From NCBI RefSeq assembly GCF_029784165.1, contig NC_073696.1:44037858-44101857 (forward strand): a stretch of 64,000 nt of DNA, written 5' to 3'. Made by a program: the position numbers and the translations under genes. Shown piece by piece: positions 44,901 through 55,500 of this stretch (its first letter is position 1; every line of letters begins with the position of its first letter). The notes under the pieces were generated by a model that saw only the letters and a program-made list of their open reading frames with translations, made no database searches and was not told the origin of the DNA. Origin of the DNA: Wyeomyia smithii (taxonomy: Eukaryota; Arthropoda; Insecta; Diptera; Culicidae).

Positions 44901-47545
44901 ATAAATAACTCAGCTCACGTTTTGAGCTTTGTCTAATTAAAACAATTTTGTGACACGACTCATATTAAATTTCAATTTCGTCATTTGCTGCTGCTAGTTT
45001 TCAATCAAAAAGCTATTTGAAGTGTAGCCAAATTTTAAAATTGACAAATTAGCATTCACTCGCAACAATTTTGTGGCAAGACTTCGGTCATTTAGTTTGT
45101 CTCTATGTGGACAGGAGGATTTTTGGCCACGTTTTTACTGCTATGGAAACTATCGAACAGTGTATTAATATGCTTTTGGCACAGCCATATTTCACTACCC
45201 GGACATTAACAATTATAAAGCCCAATAAATTACTACCCGGTCATGGGAATCCTTGGTACTGCAGCGAAAACGGAACGAATTTTCAATTTCCTTCCACGCC
45301 GCTAATGTTGGCAGTCATCGATGTTGCTATGCACACTGCCTTTTTGATTTCGTTCCAAACGATGTCCGTTTCGGACGGGAACGGAATTCTAGTCCAGCGA
45401 AAAACTCTAGATTCATTCTATCCGGCGGCTGTCGAAGCTGAGTTGGGCGGGGGGACTAATCCGTGCAGCCACAAACCAATATTTGTGTACAGGAAGAATT
45501 TATTTATTATGCGGTAATTATGCGTCTAGTCGTCTGAAAGGATGCCGCCAAAGGCACCGACTACTGGTTCGGTAGTTGGCAAGATTTGGGATGCTTGGCT
45601 TGTGTTGTGTTTTCGAACGATCGCTAGAGGTACGTATGTTTTATGGGCCATAGTTCAACCGGTAAGTATATAAATGTTTCGATTTTGGATTTAAAGATAG
45701 TTATTTTGTATGAACAATTATTAATTATTGATGTTACCTAACCAGTGTCATACCTGTGAGGTCAGTAGTGTAAGTGTTAGTTGAGTTAAGTAATTTTAGT
45801 TTCGAGCATATTTTGATTTTACAAAACACGTTGCAGAAAATCGGAATGTTTATTGCGGGATTCGTTTTATTCGAGCCATGTTTGAAAAATTACTTGGAAC
45901 TTGCTATCCAACAACTTTGTAACCATGATGATAGCGACATTCATTTTTTTTTCGCGAAATGTTTCTATTATAACACGTTTTTGAGAAAACATTGTGATTT
46001 AGGCTAGGTGGAACGATTACACTAATGGAGGAACAGATATTTCATGTTCTGATTATTTTAGAGCGGTATTTCAAAGGTCCGTTATGCCCAAAAAGTAAAT
46101 CTAAGCAAAAACACATTGAAGCGTAGTCAGCCAAGCTCTAGTTACTGATGGCACCTTGAACCTTGAAACAATTTTTTATTCATTAGCGCAGTAACACATT
46201 CGAAATTTTTGACTGATCACTGATTCGTGAAATTTGAGAGCCCTGATTTCGCTTACGACCTGTCATTTTTACATAGCCTAATGTTTACACTCTCTTTACT
46301 CTAGGTTAAATATTGTTTCATTTTTTTTAACAAAAAACTACGACTCAAGTATGTTTCAAGTGGTGAATTAGCAAATATCGAAAATCGAGAGTGTCACGAG
46401 ATTCGTTGAATTTCACATGTCTATACTGCCACGCATAGCAAGTCCGACCCCATTCGCATTTTCACTAGAATTGAGTTAATAAGCGGAAAGATAACTTTGC
46501 TTAGTTTCGTAATGATAGATGGACTCAACAACTTTGTTCTGAAAAGCTTCGGGAAAACAAACAAATATATTATCCCATCTCATAAGAAGCAATATGGAAT
46601 GGGAATCGACTAGGCGGTCTTTCAGTTTGGAACAAATCATTTGTTTCTGTCCAACGTTTCAACATCGGTTGGTGTCTTCATCAGGGAAAGAATGCTACTA
46701 TTGTTTGTCATCCTACGTCTGTTTAAAACTTATAACTGTTTGTTGGGTGTAGTTATGTGGTGTAAATCGGATCATCGGGACCATGTTCCGGTGAGACAAA
46801 GTAGTACAATTGCCAATAAAACCGAATAACATTGGTATCAAAATTCATAATATCATTCCTGGAGTTGATTTTAATTCATTTCGAGTCTATCTAATGAGTT
46901 GTCTCCGAAATGGCCATTCTGAATCAAATCCCCAACCTTGAAGGTGGTCTCGGAGATTCGGCTTACGGGAACCATATGGAGATTAACGGCTCTTTAGGTC
47001 TCGTACACTAAAAATACTCAAATTTTCCAATCTTCTGACGAGTCATGTTTCAAAATCAGTCAGGAATTGTAAAAGTTAGAAGAATACCATTTTTGTGGGT
47101 ACCCAGGTGGCCTGTCGAGCGCTAACGGATATTAAAATAGGCGATACATCATAATAGTTAAAGATCAATGACATTCAAGACAATTCAAGACAATTCAAGA
47201 CAATGACATTCAATGTTAAGTAATCACACACACTGTCGTATATTATGCACATGTTAATAGTTTCTTCGATCTCCAATTCATCCGGTGTACGAGTACTTAT
47301 TTGTAAATCACACGCATTTGGAATGAAGAAACATGTGATAGAAGCTCCCAAGTATATTATTTTTCTCTTTCATACAGTATGCAAGTGATAAGGATAATGA
47401 GCTCAAATTGAAATCACATTACGAGCTGTAAACTATGTGAAAGAAAGACACAACTTTCATAAGAATGTAAACCCAACAGATTTAATGTTCCACATTATTT
47501 ATTTTTTTCCTTCTCTAGATTTAATTCTCCCAAAGTCTCCCTAAG
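41910..47545. other. no gene recognised (5.6 kb)
   Basis: The longest frame, 45071-45517 (plus, 148 codons), is unrecognised. A relatively GC-rich patch is at 43600-44110 with unrecognised overlapping frames. Minor repeats are a (gaat)n run near 42808-42825 and a 10-bp attcaagaca triplet at 47174-47206. A possible Penelope-like terminal motif lies at 46648-46686. Otherwise AT-rich. Confidence 0.45.
46648..46686 (-). other. ctgatga...gaaac motif, Penelope-end or hammerhead-like
   Basis: The minus strand reads ccctgatgaagacacc, a short near-hairpin, then gttgaaacgttgga. CUGAUGA-stem-GAAAC is the core of hammerhead ribozymes and of many Penelope-like element ends. The closing stem after GAAAC is not evident, so a functional ribozyme is not claimed. 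Confidence 0.3.
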
Positions 47546-47556
47546 AAACGTCAAAG

Positions 47557-49287
47557 CTACGTGATCGCCAACTCCCTAAAGGTGAGCAAGGCACCGGGAG
47601 CGGATGGAATCCCTAACCTGGCAATCAGGCTGGCGATTAAAACGGCCCCCGGGCTGTTTCGGGCAGTCATGCAGAGGTGCCTGGATGACTGCCTCTTCCC
47701 GGCAAGTGGAAGCGGCAGAGTTTGGTCTTACTGCCGAAAGCCGGGAGACCGCCAGGGGACCCAACGAAATACAGGCCTATCTACCTACTGGACACTGCGG
47801 GCAAGGTGCCTGAGAGGATTATCCTCCACAGTCTGGTAAGGTACACGGAGGGTGTAAACGGTAACCAGTTCGGTTTCCGGAACGGCAGGTCCACGCTGGA
47901 TGCGTCACCAAGACGGCGGAAGTAGCTCTCCAGCGCAAGAGAATGGGCAAACGCTATTGCGCAATCATCACGTTTGACGTGAAAAATGCGTTCAATAGCG
48001 CCAGTTGGGACTCCATAGCGCTTGCGCTCAGGAGCATCCATGTAGCGGTGTCGCTGTACAAGATTCTGGAAAACTACTTCCAGAACCGAGTACTCGTTTA
48101 CAACACGGAGGAGGGTTAGAAGTGCGTCCCAATTACCGCAGGAGTTCCGCAAGGTCCTATCCTGGGACCGGTGTTGTGGAAATTCATGTATGGCGGGGTG
48201 TTGAAACTCAAGTTCCCCGTAGGAGTTGTGATAGTCGGCTTTGCAGACGACATGACGCTAGAGGTCTACGGCGAGTCGATCGAGGAGGTCGAGTTGACGG
48301 CCGCGCACTGTATACGCAAGGTCAAATACTGGATTCACGCCAGGAAACTGGAGTTAGCGCACCATAAGACGGAGGTCACGGTTGTGAATAACCGCAAATC
48401 AGAGCAACAGGCGGTGGTCAGAGTCGGAGACTGCACCATCACCTCAAAGCGATCTTTGAAGCTCTTGGGGGTTATGGTTGACGATAAGCTCACATATAAG
48501 AGTCACGTCAACTATGCTTGCAAAAGGGCTTCAACGGCTATTGCAGTACTATCTCGAATGATATCGAATAGCTCAGCTGTGAATAGCAGCAAGCGTAAAC
48601 TTCTTGCCAGCGTGGTTTCGTCCATACTTAGGTATGGAGGCCCAGTATGGTCCAAAGCGCTAGGTACTAACAGTTATCGTGGCAAACTGGAAAGTACCTA
48701 CAGGCTCATGTGTCTGAGGGTTGCGAGTGCGTTCCGTACGGTGTCATACGACGTAATCTGCGTCCTGTCCGGCATGATGCCTATCAGCATAACCATTAGG
48801 GAGGACCTAGAATGCTTCGACCAACGTGACACTAGGGGCATACGAGGTACCAGAAGATCACTATCGATGATCAGATGGCTGCAGGAATGGTCCAACTCCA
48901 CGAAAGGTAGATGGACGCATTGACTTATTCCGGTGGTATCCGGGTGGGTCGGGAGACGCCATGGAGAAGTTAACTTCCACCTGGCACAGATTCTGTCGTG
49001 TCATGGTTGCTTCAGGCAGTACCTATACAGGTTCTGGCATGCGGAGTCCCCCATGTGCCCCGAGTGCCTGGATGCGGAAGACTGCTGAGTATGTCTTCTT
49101 CGTATGTCCTCGTTTTGCGCGTGCGTGGAGCGACATGAGCGGGCCAGACACTACTCCGGACAACCTAGTTCAAAGAATGTGTGAAGACTCAAACATCTGG
49201 AGGGCGGTTTGTGTAGCCGCCTCTCAAATAGTCCTAGAGTTGCAAAGCAGGCGACAGGTTGGCCACCAACACGCCAGTGTTAGCTAA
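47557..49287 (+). pseudogene. R1-clade reverse transcriptase, broken
   Basis: KAPGADGIPNLAIR, VLLPKAGRPPGDPTKYRPIY and NQFGFRNGRSTLDA mark the RT front. IITFDVKNAFNSASW (motif A, about 47965), ITAGVPQGPILGPVLW (motif B, about 48132) and GFADDMTLEVYG (catalytic, about 48236) follow. The thumb continues as KLLGVMVDDKLTYKSHV to RRSLSMIRWLQEWSNSTKGRW near 48913. The C-terminal C-C-H-C region CPECLDAEDC is near 49056. Breaks: frameshifts near 47710, 47920, 48930 and 49080 and an in-frame TAG at about 48118. The catalytic residues themselves are conserved. Confidence 0.83.
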
Positions 49288-49528
49288 CGGCCAGTCTTCA
49301 GGTTAGTTAGCTAATTAGCTAAGAGACTTATAGAAACAGGAGGTTGCTCAAAGCATAAAAACCGCTCCTCGAAGCAATACTTAGCGGTCGTCCTGGGAAG
49401 TATTATGGGCTGGAGACAGGAGGGGTTTTAGTGGGTCCGGTCACTGATTCAAACCAACCTAACACTCCGTGAGGTTGGTCACCTCAAGGGTTTGGTTGCA
49501 AATTTCCCCTCCACCTGAAATAAAAAAA
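47557..49528 (+). mobile_element. 5'-truncated R1-clade LINE with TSD and poly(A)
   Basis: The 11-base string aaacgtcaaag lies at 47546-47556 and at 49529-49539, directly after the A run at 49522-49531. The element starts within the RT N terminus and runs through the C-terminal zinc motif to a noncoding tail of about 240 bp. 1,972 bp. The protein type is R1-clade (ends RWTH-LIP-VS-W, no RNase H). R1 itself targets rDNA, but many mosquito members of the clade do not, and there is no rDNA here. Confidence 0.83.
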
Positions 49529-49539
49529 AAACGTCAAAG

Positions 49540-50067
49540 TTAATGCTAATCTTGTAAACTCACATTCCCTTTTTTAATGGTTTTGCTGTCATCTCCTGGC
49601 TACTCTGCTTACAATGTAATATTTTTACAATTACAAACGGTAAACAGCGAATAAAACAGTGACGCTTCTAATCAGACTTTTGAGGCTGAGCCGCTACGAA
49701 AAAGTATCTGCTTATGTGTGAGTAAAGAGGACTAAAATGAATCCGCACAAATGCAACAGCTGAAGTCTAACTAAATAACATACATGCACGTAGCCGTCAT
49801 TCATTAAGTTACCTTCAGGTTAAAGACACAAATAAATATTAAATGTAGCTCACTGATGCTGAAGCAGCAAACTCAGCTTCGTTTGTTTGTAGTAAAAATT
49901 GTACTCGTCAAAAATGCACACTTTCTATTCTAGGATTAACAAAAAATTAATGAAATTTTGGATAATACTAGTTTACATGTGCCAAAATACGTCACAATTT
50001 GTTTATGGAGTTAATATCGAGACAAAAAAATATGGGCAAGGTTATGGAAAGTCTAAGCCACAGGTGA
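49540..50067. other. no gene recognised
   Basis: Spacer between the R1 element and the D37E relic. The start of the D37E element was not located. Confidence 0.4.
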
Positions 50068-50556
50068 ATCGCGAAACAGTTGAGAATCGACCTTTCGACC
50101 ATATCCCGTGTAGTAAAATTGTTCAAGGAGACCCAGCGGTGAGCTGGTAGCGGAAGAGAAGCGAAAACGATCAACCCAGTGATAGCAAAGAATGTGAAGG
50201 ACCACTTCAAGTGCAATCCGAACCTTTTGGCTCGAGACGTAGTCAAGAAGGTAAATTCTTCCGTTTGGTGCGTCTAGCAGACAATGAAGCGAGCCGGACT
50301 TTATGTCTTCAAGGTAAGGAAGGCATCTAACCGAACCGATACTAGTATCCAAATCCCGCACCCGGAAGCTGTAGTGGTTGGTGCAGCCTAAATGCATCGT
50401 AATGGATGACGAGACGCACGTTAGGATTTGGCGTATTCCGAGTACTCCTAGAAAGGCAGCTCGTCTAAGCGTCTGTTCTTCATGTCAGAAGCGGCTCAAA
50501 CAGCGTCTGATCTGGAGCGAACGGCTGAATTATGGAATGCGATGTCTCGCTAGCTA
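50068..50556 (+). pseudogene. D37E-like transposase relic, truncated
   Basis: Plus-strand blocks: LRIDLSTISRVVKLFKETQ, INPVIAKNVKDHFKCNPNLL and ARDVVKKVNSS (DNA-binding helix-turn-helix region), MKRAGLYVFKVRKASNR, then CIVMDDETHVRI at about 50393-50428, the first catalytic block with both Asp retained. It carries at least three in-frame stops and decays after the catalytic block. The copia TSD at 50552-50556 marks where the copia element entered. Same family as 36603-38340. Confidence 0.65.
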
Positions 50557-50868
50557 TGTTGAATCATCAATTTCTTTTAGGATAATTATTACTTTTTGAA
50601 CCACCCTAATATTTGAGAGCCACCCTAATGAAGCTAGCAGGACTCGACAATAGAATGACAAATTGTATAGCCGAGTTGCGCGCTGTATATGCATGTACAG
50701 AGATGCGTGGTAGGAATCGGAACAATGATATTGTGTTTCACATTAGCAATCGCTAACGGATCATGTATGATATTTAGAAATTAGATACCAGATTATATGG
50801 AATAAATTAACTTTTGGAACCTGACTAAACTAAAATGTATTATTACTATTTGGTGTGTCGATTCAACA
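50557..50868 (+). repeat. copia 5' LTR, 312 bp
   Basis: Begins tgttgaatcatc directly after agcta and ends gattcaaca directly before the primer-binding site. The last 109 bp are repeated at 53941-54049. Confidence 0.85.
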
Positions 50869-50883
50869 GGCTATGGGCCCAGG
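50869..50883 (+). promoter_or_regulatory. tRNA primer-binding site
   Basis: ggctatgggcccagg starts at the base after the LTR. It closely resembles the Drosophila copia primer site, which pairs with an internal half of initiator tRNA-Met. One base (c for t) differs from the copia sequence as I recall it. Confidence 0.75.
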
Positions 50884-51009
50884 AACATAGTTCTGCTAGA
50901 GCTCTAGGCACATAGTCCTTTTTTGATACTCAGGTGGTAATATGTACCACTGAGTGCAAGTCTAGGCGGTACTTGTACTACTAGATCTTGCTGTTTGTTT
51001 TTGGTCTTG

Positions 51010-51034
51010 GCGAAGACCTAAACGAGGTCTTCGC
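51010..51034 (+). promoter_or_regulatory. leader hairpin, perfect 10-bp stem
   Basis: gcgaagacct, loop aaacg, aggtcttcgc. It lies in the transcribed leader 75 bases upstream of the gag ATG. Position and symmetry suggest a packaging or dimerisation hairpin, which is inference. Confidence 0.5.
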
Positions 51035-51107
51035 TGGAAGGCACCAGTAGCCCGCAGGGTTTTCTGGTTAAGTCATTAATCTATTTTGTAATGAAGATAA
51101 GATTGTA

Positions 51108-51659
51108 ATGAAGATAGTGGAATACCCGGAGAAGGAAATGGCCAGCGCGACCTCTACTACCTCTATCAAGGAAGACGGACGATTGGGAATGATTCCCACC
51201 TTCAAGGGAGCGTTCGGCAAAGACTATCCCTTCTGGAAGGTGCGGGTAACGCATTACCTGAAGCAGCGGGGCCTTCTACACTGCTTGGACAGAATCCCGC
51301 CGATGGAGGACTGCGGCGATACCCGTATAGACGCCTCACCGGAGGAAGCTGCCCTGACCGCAGCCAAGTACCAGCAACGGCTAAAAGAGGACGACGAGGT
51401 CGTCAACGTGTTTTGGTTATCGTTGGACAACGACGCCATGGCGCACGTGATGGAGTGTGTCTACGCTAAACACATTTTGGACCGCCTTGACTCCGTCTAT
51501 TTAAGGCATGGACGACTTGCGCTGTTCAATATTCGGCGCAAATTGTACAACCTGCGGACTGCAGGCCACCGAACTCTCATGGAGCTGTTCATGGCTCACG
51601 AGCGGTACGTCCAGGAAATAGAGGGGGCAGGTGACGTCATCTCGGCTAGCGGGAGTTGA
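51108..51659 (+). pseudogene. copia Gag, C-terminally truncated
   Basis: 183 residues with the copia-type Gag layout: MIPTFKGAFGKDYPFWKVRV near residue 28, VVNVFWLSLDNDAMAHV near 97, then LYNLRTAGHRTLMELFMAHE and an ESIP-like VQEIEGAGDVI. It ends in a stop at 51657, where the protein should continue to a CCHC zinc knuckle. No knuckle is seen, and the next frame starts in the protease-integrase region, so a deletion lies at about 51655. A second in-frame ATG lies 10 codons downstream (51138). The upstream one gives the longer frame and was chosen. Confidence 0.8.
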
Positions 51660-53958
51660 ATACTGTGCTAGTCGCCATCCCGGAGAAGCATAACAGGGGT
51701 TCAGCAAATATTGCTCTGGTGAGCGTAACTGAGAGGGAAGACGTCCCATCAGAGCGCAATCGGGCAACAACCAGCTCGTCGAGTCCAGTGGAGGGAATTG
51801 TCCCAGCTGGATATCGACGAGAAAAGTTTACGGCTGAGCGCGGATTGGTCGTTGGAAGGAAGGTGATGAAGGACTGCTGGGCTGTGGACCCTGCAGTGGT
51901 ATCAACAGCCAAAGATGGTGAAGTGCTAGTTGGTAGGAAGAGAGGAGTTGTTAAATTAAAAAGTATTGCTGTAAAGCCGGAGAAAATAAACAGATATAAA
52001 TTGTATGATGTACTTTTTATTCCGAATTTGCAATACAATCTCCTATCCGTTTCTAGACTTGTCTCCGCTGGTAAGCGTGTGTCTTTCGATGATTGCGGCG
52101 TGACGATAGCCGAGAGATCTGGGGAAGTCATTTGTTCTGGGAAGAAAGTCGCTGGTCTTTTCGTTCTCAATTTGATGGTCGATGTGGACGATGATGATGT
52201 TGCTTGTGTTGGTAAGGTCGATAGTCCGCTTCAGCTTTGGCTCAAGAGACTAGGGCATTTGAGCTATAAAAATATAGCAAAACTGTGTTCTCAGCGAATG
52301 GTTGATGGTTTGCACATAGGAAAACAATCACATATTCAGGGGAAGCAGAGTTTATGCCATTCTTGTGTAGTTGGCAAACACACAAGAACACCATTTAAAA
52401 GCAATAGTGTCCGATCAACCAGACCATTGGAAATCATACATTCTGATGTATGTGGCCCAATGAGTGATGAAACATATGACGGATGTAGATACTTTGTTGT
52501 TTTTATTGATGATTTTACGCATTTTGTCGTAGTGTATCTGATACGCCACAAAAATGAGGTGCTGGGAAAGTTTAGAGAGTATGAAGCTATATTTTCGGCT
52601 CACTTTAATTCCCAAATCTCAAAGTTTGTTTCAGATAATGGTGGAGAATATTATGGGAATAAATTCCAGAAATTCTGTGTCTGGAGAGGAATTCAAATGA
52701 TTCCAACCTGTCCATATACTCCACAACAAAATGGGGTGAGTGAGAGAATGAATCGCACTCTTTTAGATAAAACGAGAGCAATGTTGAATGAAAACAATGT
52801 ACCCAAGAAATTGTGGGGTAAAGCAGTTTTTGTGTCTGCATATGTCGGTATACCAATCGGTCCCCTACTCGAAAATTAAAGGAGTTGAAAACACCTTTTG
52901 AGACGTGGTTTGGTTCGAAACCAAAACTGAGTTGTTTACGAATCTTTGGATGCTTAGCCTATGGCAGGTACCAAAAGAAAGACGTAAGAAGTTGGACGAC
53001 AGATGTAGAAGATTGACTTTTGTCGGATATGCCAAGAATGGATATCGACTTTGGGACGAGGAGTCTGTAAGGATAATCATTTCAAGAGATGTGGTTCTCG
53101 ATGAAAGCCAATCTGTTTTTCTGGATACGCAAGATTCTGGTAGCGAGGTTGAAGACCTATACCAGAATTTCGCACCTCCAGGCGTAAAGGAAACTAAGGT
53201 TTTGGATACTACTTCAGTTGATGATTCAGATGAATCGGCTGATGTTTCAGACGCTAGCGAAGAAGGTGACGAAGATGAATCCAAGAAACCTTTGCACCTG
53301 TAGCGAAGATAACAACCATTAGAACTATTCTGTTGTGAGAAAAATGCTGGTACATCAGATGGATGTTAAGACAGCTTTTCTCAATGAGTATTTAGATGAA
53401 GAAGTTTACATGAAATTGCCATGTGACGAAGATGAGAATAGTCCAATTTGTCGGTTGAAAAGGAGTCTGTATGGATTAAAACAGGCTGGAAGAAGCTGGA
53501 GCCTATGCTTTGACAAAGTCATGATAAAGCTGGGGTTTTCTAAGCTGTCTAGCGATTTCTGTGTATACATACTTAAAGACTTCAAATTGTATGTTGTACT
53601 TTATGTGTATGACATCCTTATTGTTTCTAATGATATTGCTAGAGTCAATTGGATAAAGCAAGAGTTATCGAAGAGATTTCAAATGAAGGATTTAGGAGAA
53701 GTCAAGATTTATTTGGGATTAGAAATCGACAGAAGCTTAGAGAAACAAGAAATGAAGATTTCTCAAAAGAATTATGTTGATAAAGCTCTATATCGATTTG
53801 GTATGCATGATTGCAAGCCAGGTGCAACACCTATGGATGCAAATGTAAAATGGGAAGCATCAGAAAGCAATAGAACGGAGGAGCCGTATAATGCTTTGTT
53901 GGGGTGTTTGCAGTATTTAGCATCAATGTCTCGTCCTGATATCATGTATGATATTTAG
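51660..53958 (+). pseudogene. copia Pol: integrase and RT remnants
   Basis: The protease Asp-Ser-Gly is absent (WAVDPAVVST occurs where WLLDSGA is expected). The flap-side LYDVLFIPNLQYNLLSVSRL is present. Pre-integrase LWLKRLGHLSYKNIAKLC, zinc CHSCVVGKH, integrase HSDVCGPM, VSDNGGEYYG and QQNGVSERMNR follow, with 35 residues between the second Asp and the Glu (DD35E intact). Frameshift near 52870, then RIFGCLAY and FVGYAKNGYRLW. About 100 codons are missing at 53290, joined to FAPVAKITTIRTIL. The RT has HQMDVKTAFLN and SLYGLKQAGRSW, but the catalytic block reads LYVYDILIVS where YVDD is expected, so one Asp is lost. The frame ends SRPDIMYDI at the junction with the 3' LTR, and RNase H is gone. 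Confidence 0.87.
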
Positions 53959-54049
53959 ATATAAGATACCAGATTATGTGGAATAAATTAACTTTTGGAA
54001 TCTGACTAAACTAAAAGGTATTATTACTATTTGGTGTGTCGATTCAACA
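53941..54049 (+). repeat. copia 3' LTR, 5'-truncated to 109 bp
   Basis: Aligns without gaps to 50760-50868 with five substitutions. Its first bases atcatgtat coincide with the pol codons Ile-Met-Tyr. Confidence 0.85.
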
Positions 54050-54054
54050 AGCTA

Positions 54055-55500
54055 CACCCAAGACGACAGCCCCGTCGCGCATCCGCAGCCCTAGTAAAGC
54101 AGCATGCCGAAAAATTAAAAATACTATCAAGAATTGAATACGAACCGGAACAATCAGGACGATTTGAAGCTCGGTACATGGAACTTAGATCGCTGAACGC
54201 CCGGAAGGAGACCGGATTCTGCTGGATCAGCTAGAACCCCGCCACTTCAACATCGTTCCGCTTCAAGAGCTTTGCCGAAAAGGAGAGAAGGTGCGGAGGA
54301 TTTGTGGCCGCAGGGCAGAGTACCACCAGAGCGGTGGCACAACCAATGAGCTGGGCTTTATAGTACTGGGAAGGATGCAGAGTCGTGTGATCAAGGGGAA
54401 GGGCAGTGTGAGGCAATGTTGGTTGAGAAGAACCGGACCTGGACGATATACTTGGATAGTTCAACGTGAGAGAACAAGGCCAATTACAAACGGGCACTGA
54501 ACGATATGATCACGATTCTCCGACGAAAAAAGCGCCAGCAAGAGGTTCGTGAACAAGAGGAGTTGGAGTAGCTGTACCGTGCCACGGATACGCGGAAGTT
54601 CAATGAGAAGATTAACCAGTCTCGTAAAAGTTATGTTCAGCAAGCCGACATGTGCAACGACGCGGATGATAACCTTCTCACGGATGCCAGCGAGGTGGTC
54701 GACAGGTGGAAGGAGTACTTCGATGGACACTTGAATGGCGATACAGTGAACAAAAGTGGAGCAGGAACTGACTTGGGAGCACCAGCAGCAGATAACCGAG
54801 TACCAGCCCCCGATGTTCATGAAGTTCTTTGAGAGATCGAGAAGCTGAAGAACAACAAGGAGCGCTGTAATGGGTCATTTCCAGGATTTGGAAGTAGGAA
54901 GTGGACGAGTGGTGGAGGGAGTCGTCTGCCCCATCTACAAGAAGGGCGACAAGCTGGAGTACCGCAACTACCGCGGTATTTCGCTTATCAATACCGCCTA
55001 CAAAATACTCTATACAGATTCTGTTCCGTCGTCTATCACCTATAACTAAGAGGTTCGAAGGCCAATACCAAGCGGGCTTCATGAGAGTCCATGCTACATG
55101 GACTAGATCTTCTCAATCCGACAGATCTTACAGAAATGTCGCGAGTACAACGTGCCCACACATCACATATTCATCGACTTCACGGTGGCCTATGGTACAG
55201 TCGATCGAGATCATGCACGACAACGAACTTCCCGAAAAACAAACTCGACTGATCAAGGCCACTATGGCGCAATCGCGCATAAGGTTGAGACAAGGTGATC
55301 GACTTTCCTGTTTGCTGTTTAACATCTCTTTTAAGTGTGAGATCCGTAGGGCGGCTATCGACAACATCAGCCTCCCAACTCAAGTCTCTGTAGACGGCGA
55401 TGAGCTCGAAGTGGCTGACGAGTTCATGTATTTGGGGTCACGAAGGTCACCAGGCTCTCGTCTGATTGGTAAGATAAGGTATGGAGTATTTCATCGGCAA
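54055..55500 (+). pseudogene. RTE-like LINE relic
   Basis: LKLGTWNLRSLN near 54168 starts an endonuclease that decays within 250 bp, and the EN C-terminal half is missing. From 54500: ILRRKKRQQEVREQEELE, RKFNEKINQSRKSYVQQADM, DNLLTDASEVVDRWKEYFDGHLNG, then RT blocks in mixed frames ([24 protein letters not shown] text near 54925, QYQAGFM near 55063). GLRQGDRLSCLLFN (motif B) is near 55285 and VDGDELEVADEFMYLGS near 55393. The catalytic FADD block between these last two is deleted. Different from the 3.6-kb and 30-kb RTEs. Confidence 0.7.

Larger units (their letters stand above)
50557..54049 (+). mobile_element. copia-type LTR retrotransposon with internal deletions
   Basis: The 5-base TSD agcta lies at 50552-50556 and 54050-54054. 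The termini tgttgaatc and gattcaaca are exact inverted complements. A 312-bp 5' LTR, a tRNA primer site, a leader hairpin, gag, integrase and RT follow in copia order (integrase before RT). The 3' LTR survives only as its last 109 bp, 95% identical to the 5' LTR (5 differences). Three large deletions removed the gag end and protease, the front of the RT, and the RT end to most of the 3' LTR. The element sits between a D37E relic and an RTE relic. Confidence 0.92.

Noticed and set aside
45071..45517. 148-codon plus-strand frame
   Set aside because: No motif, no homologue I recognise, and it overlaps another frame. Kept only as a mention in the intergenic entry.
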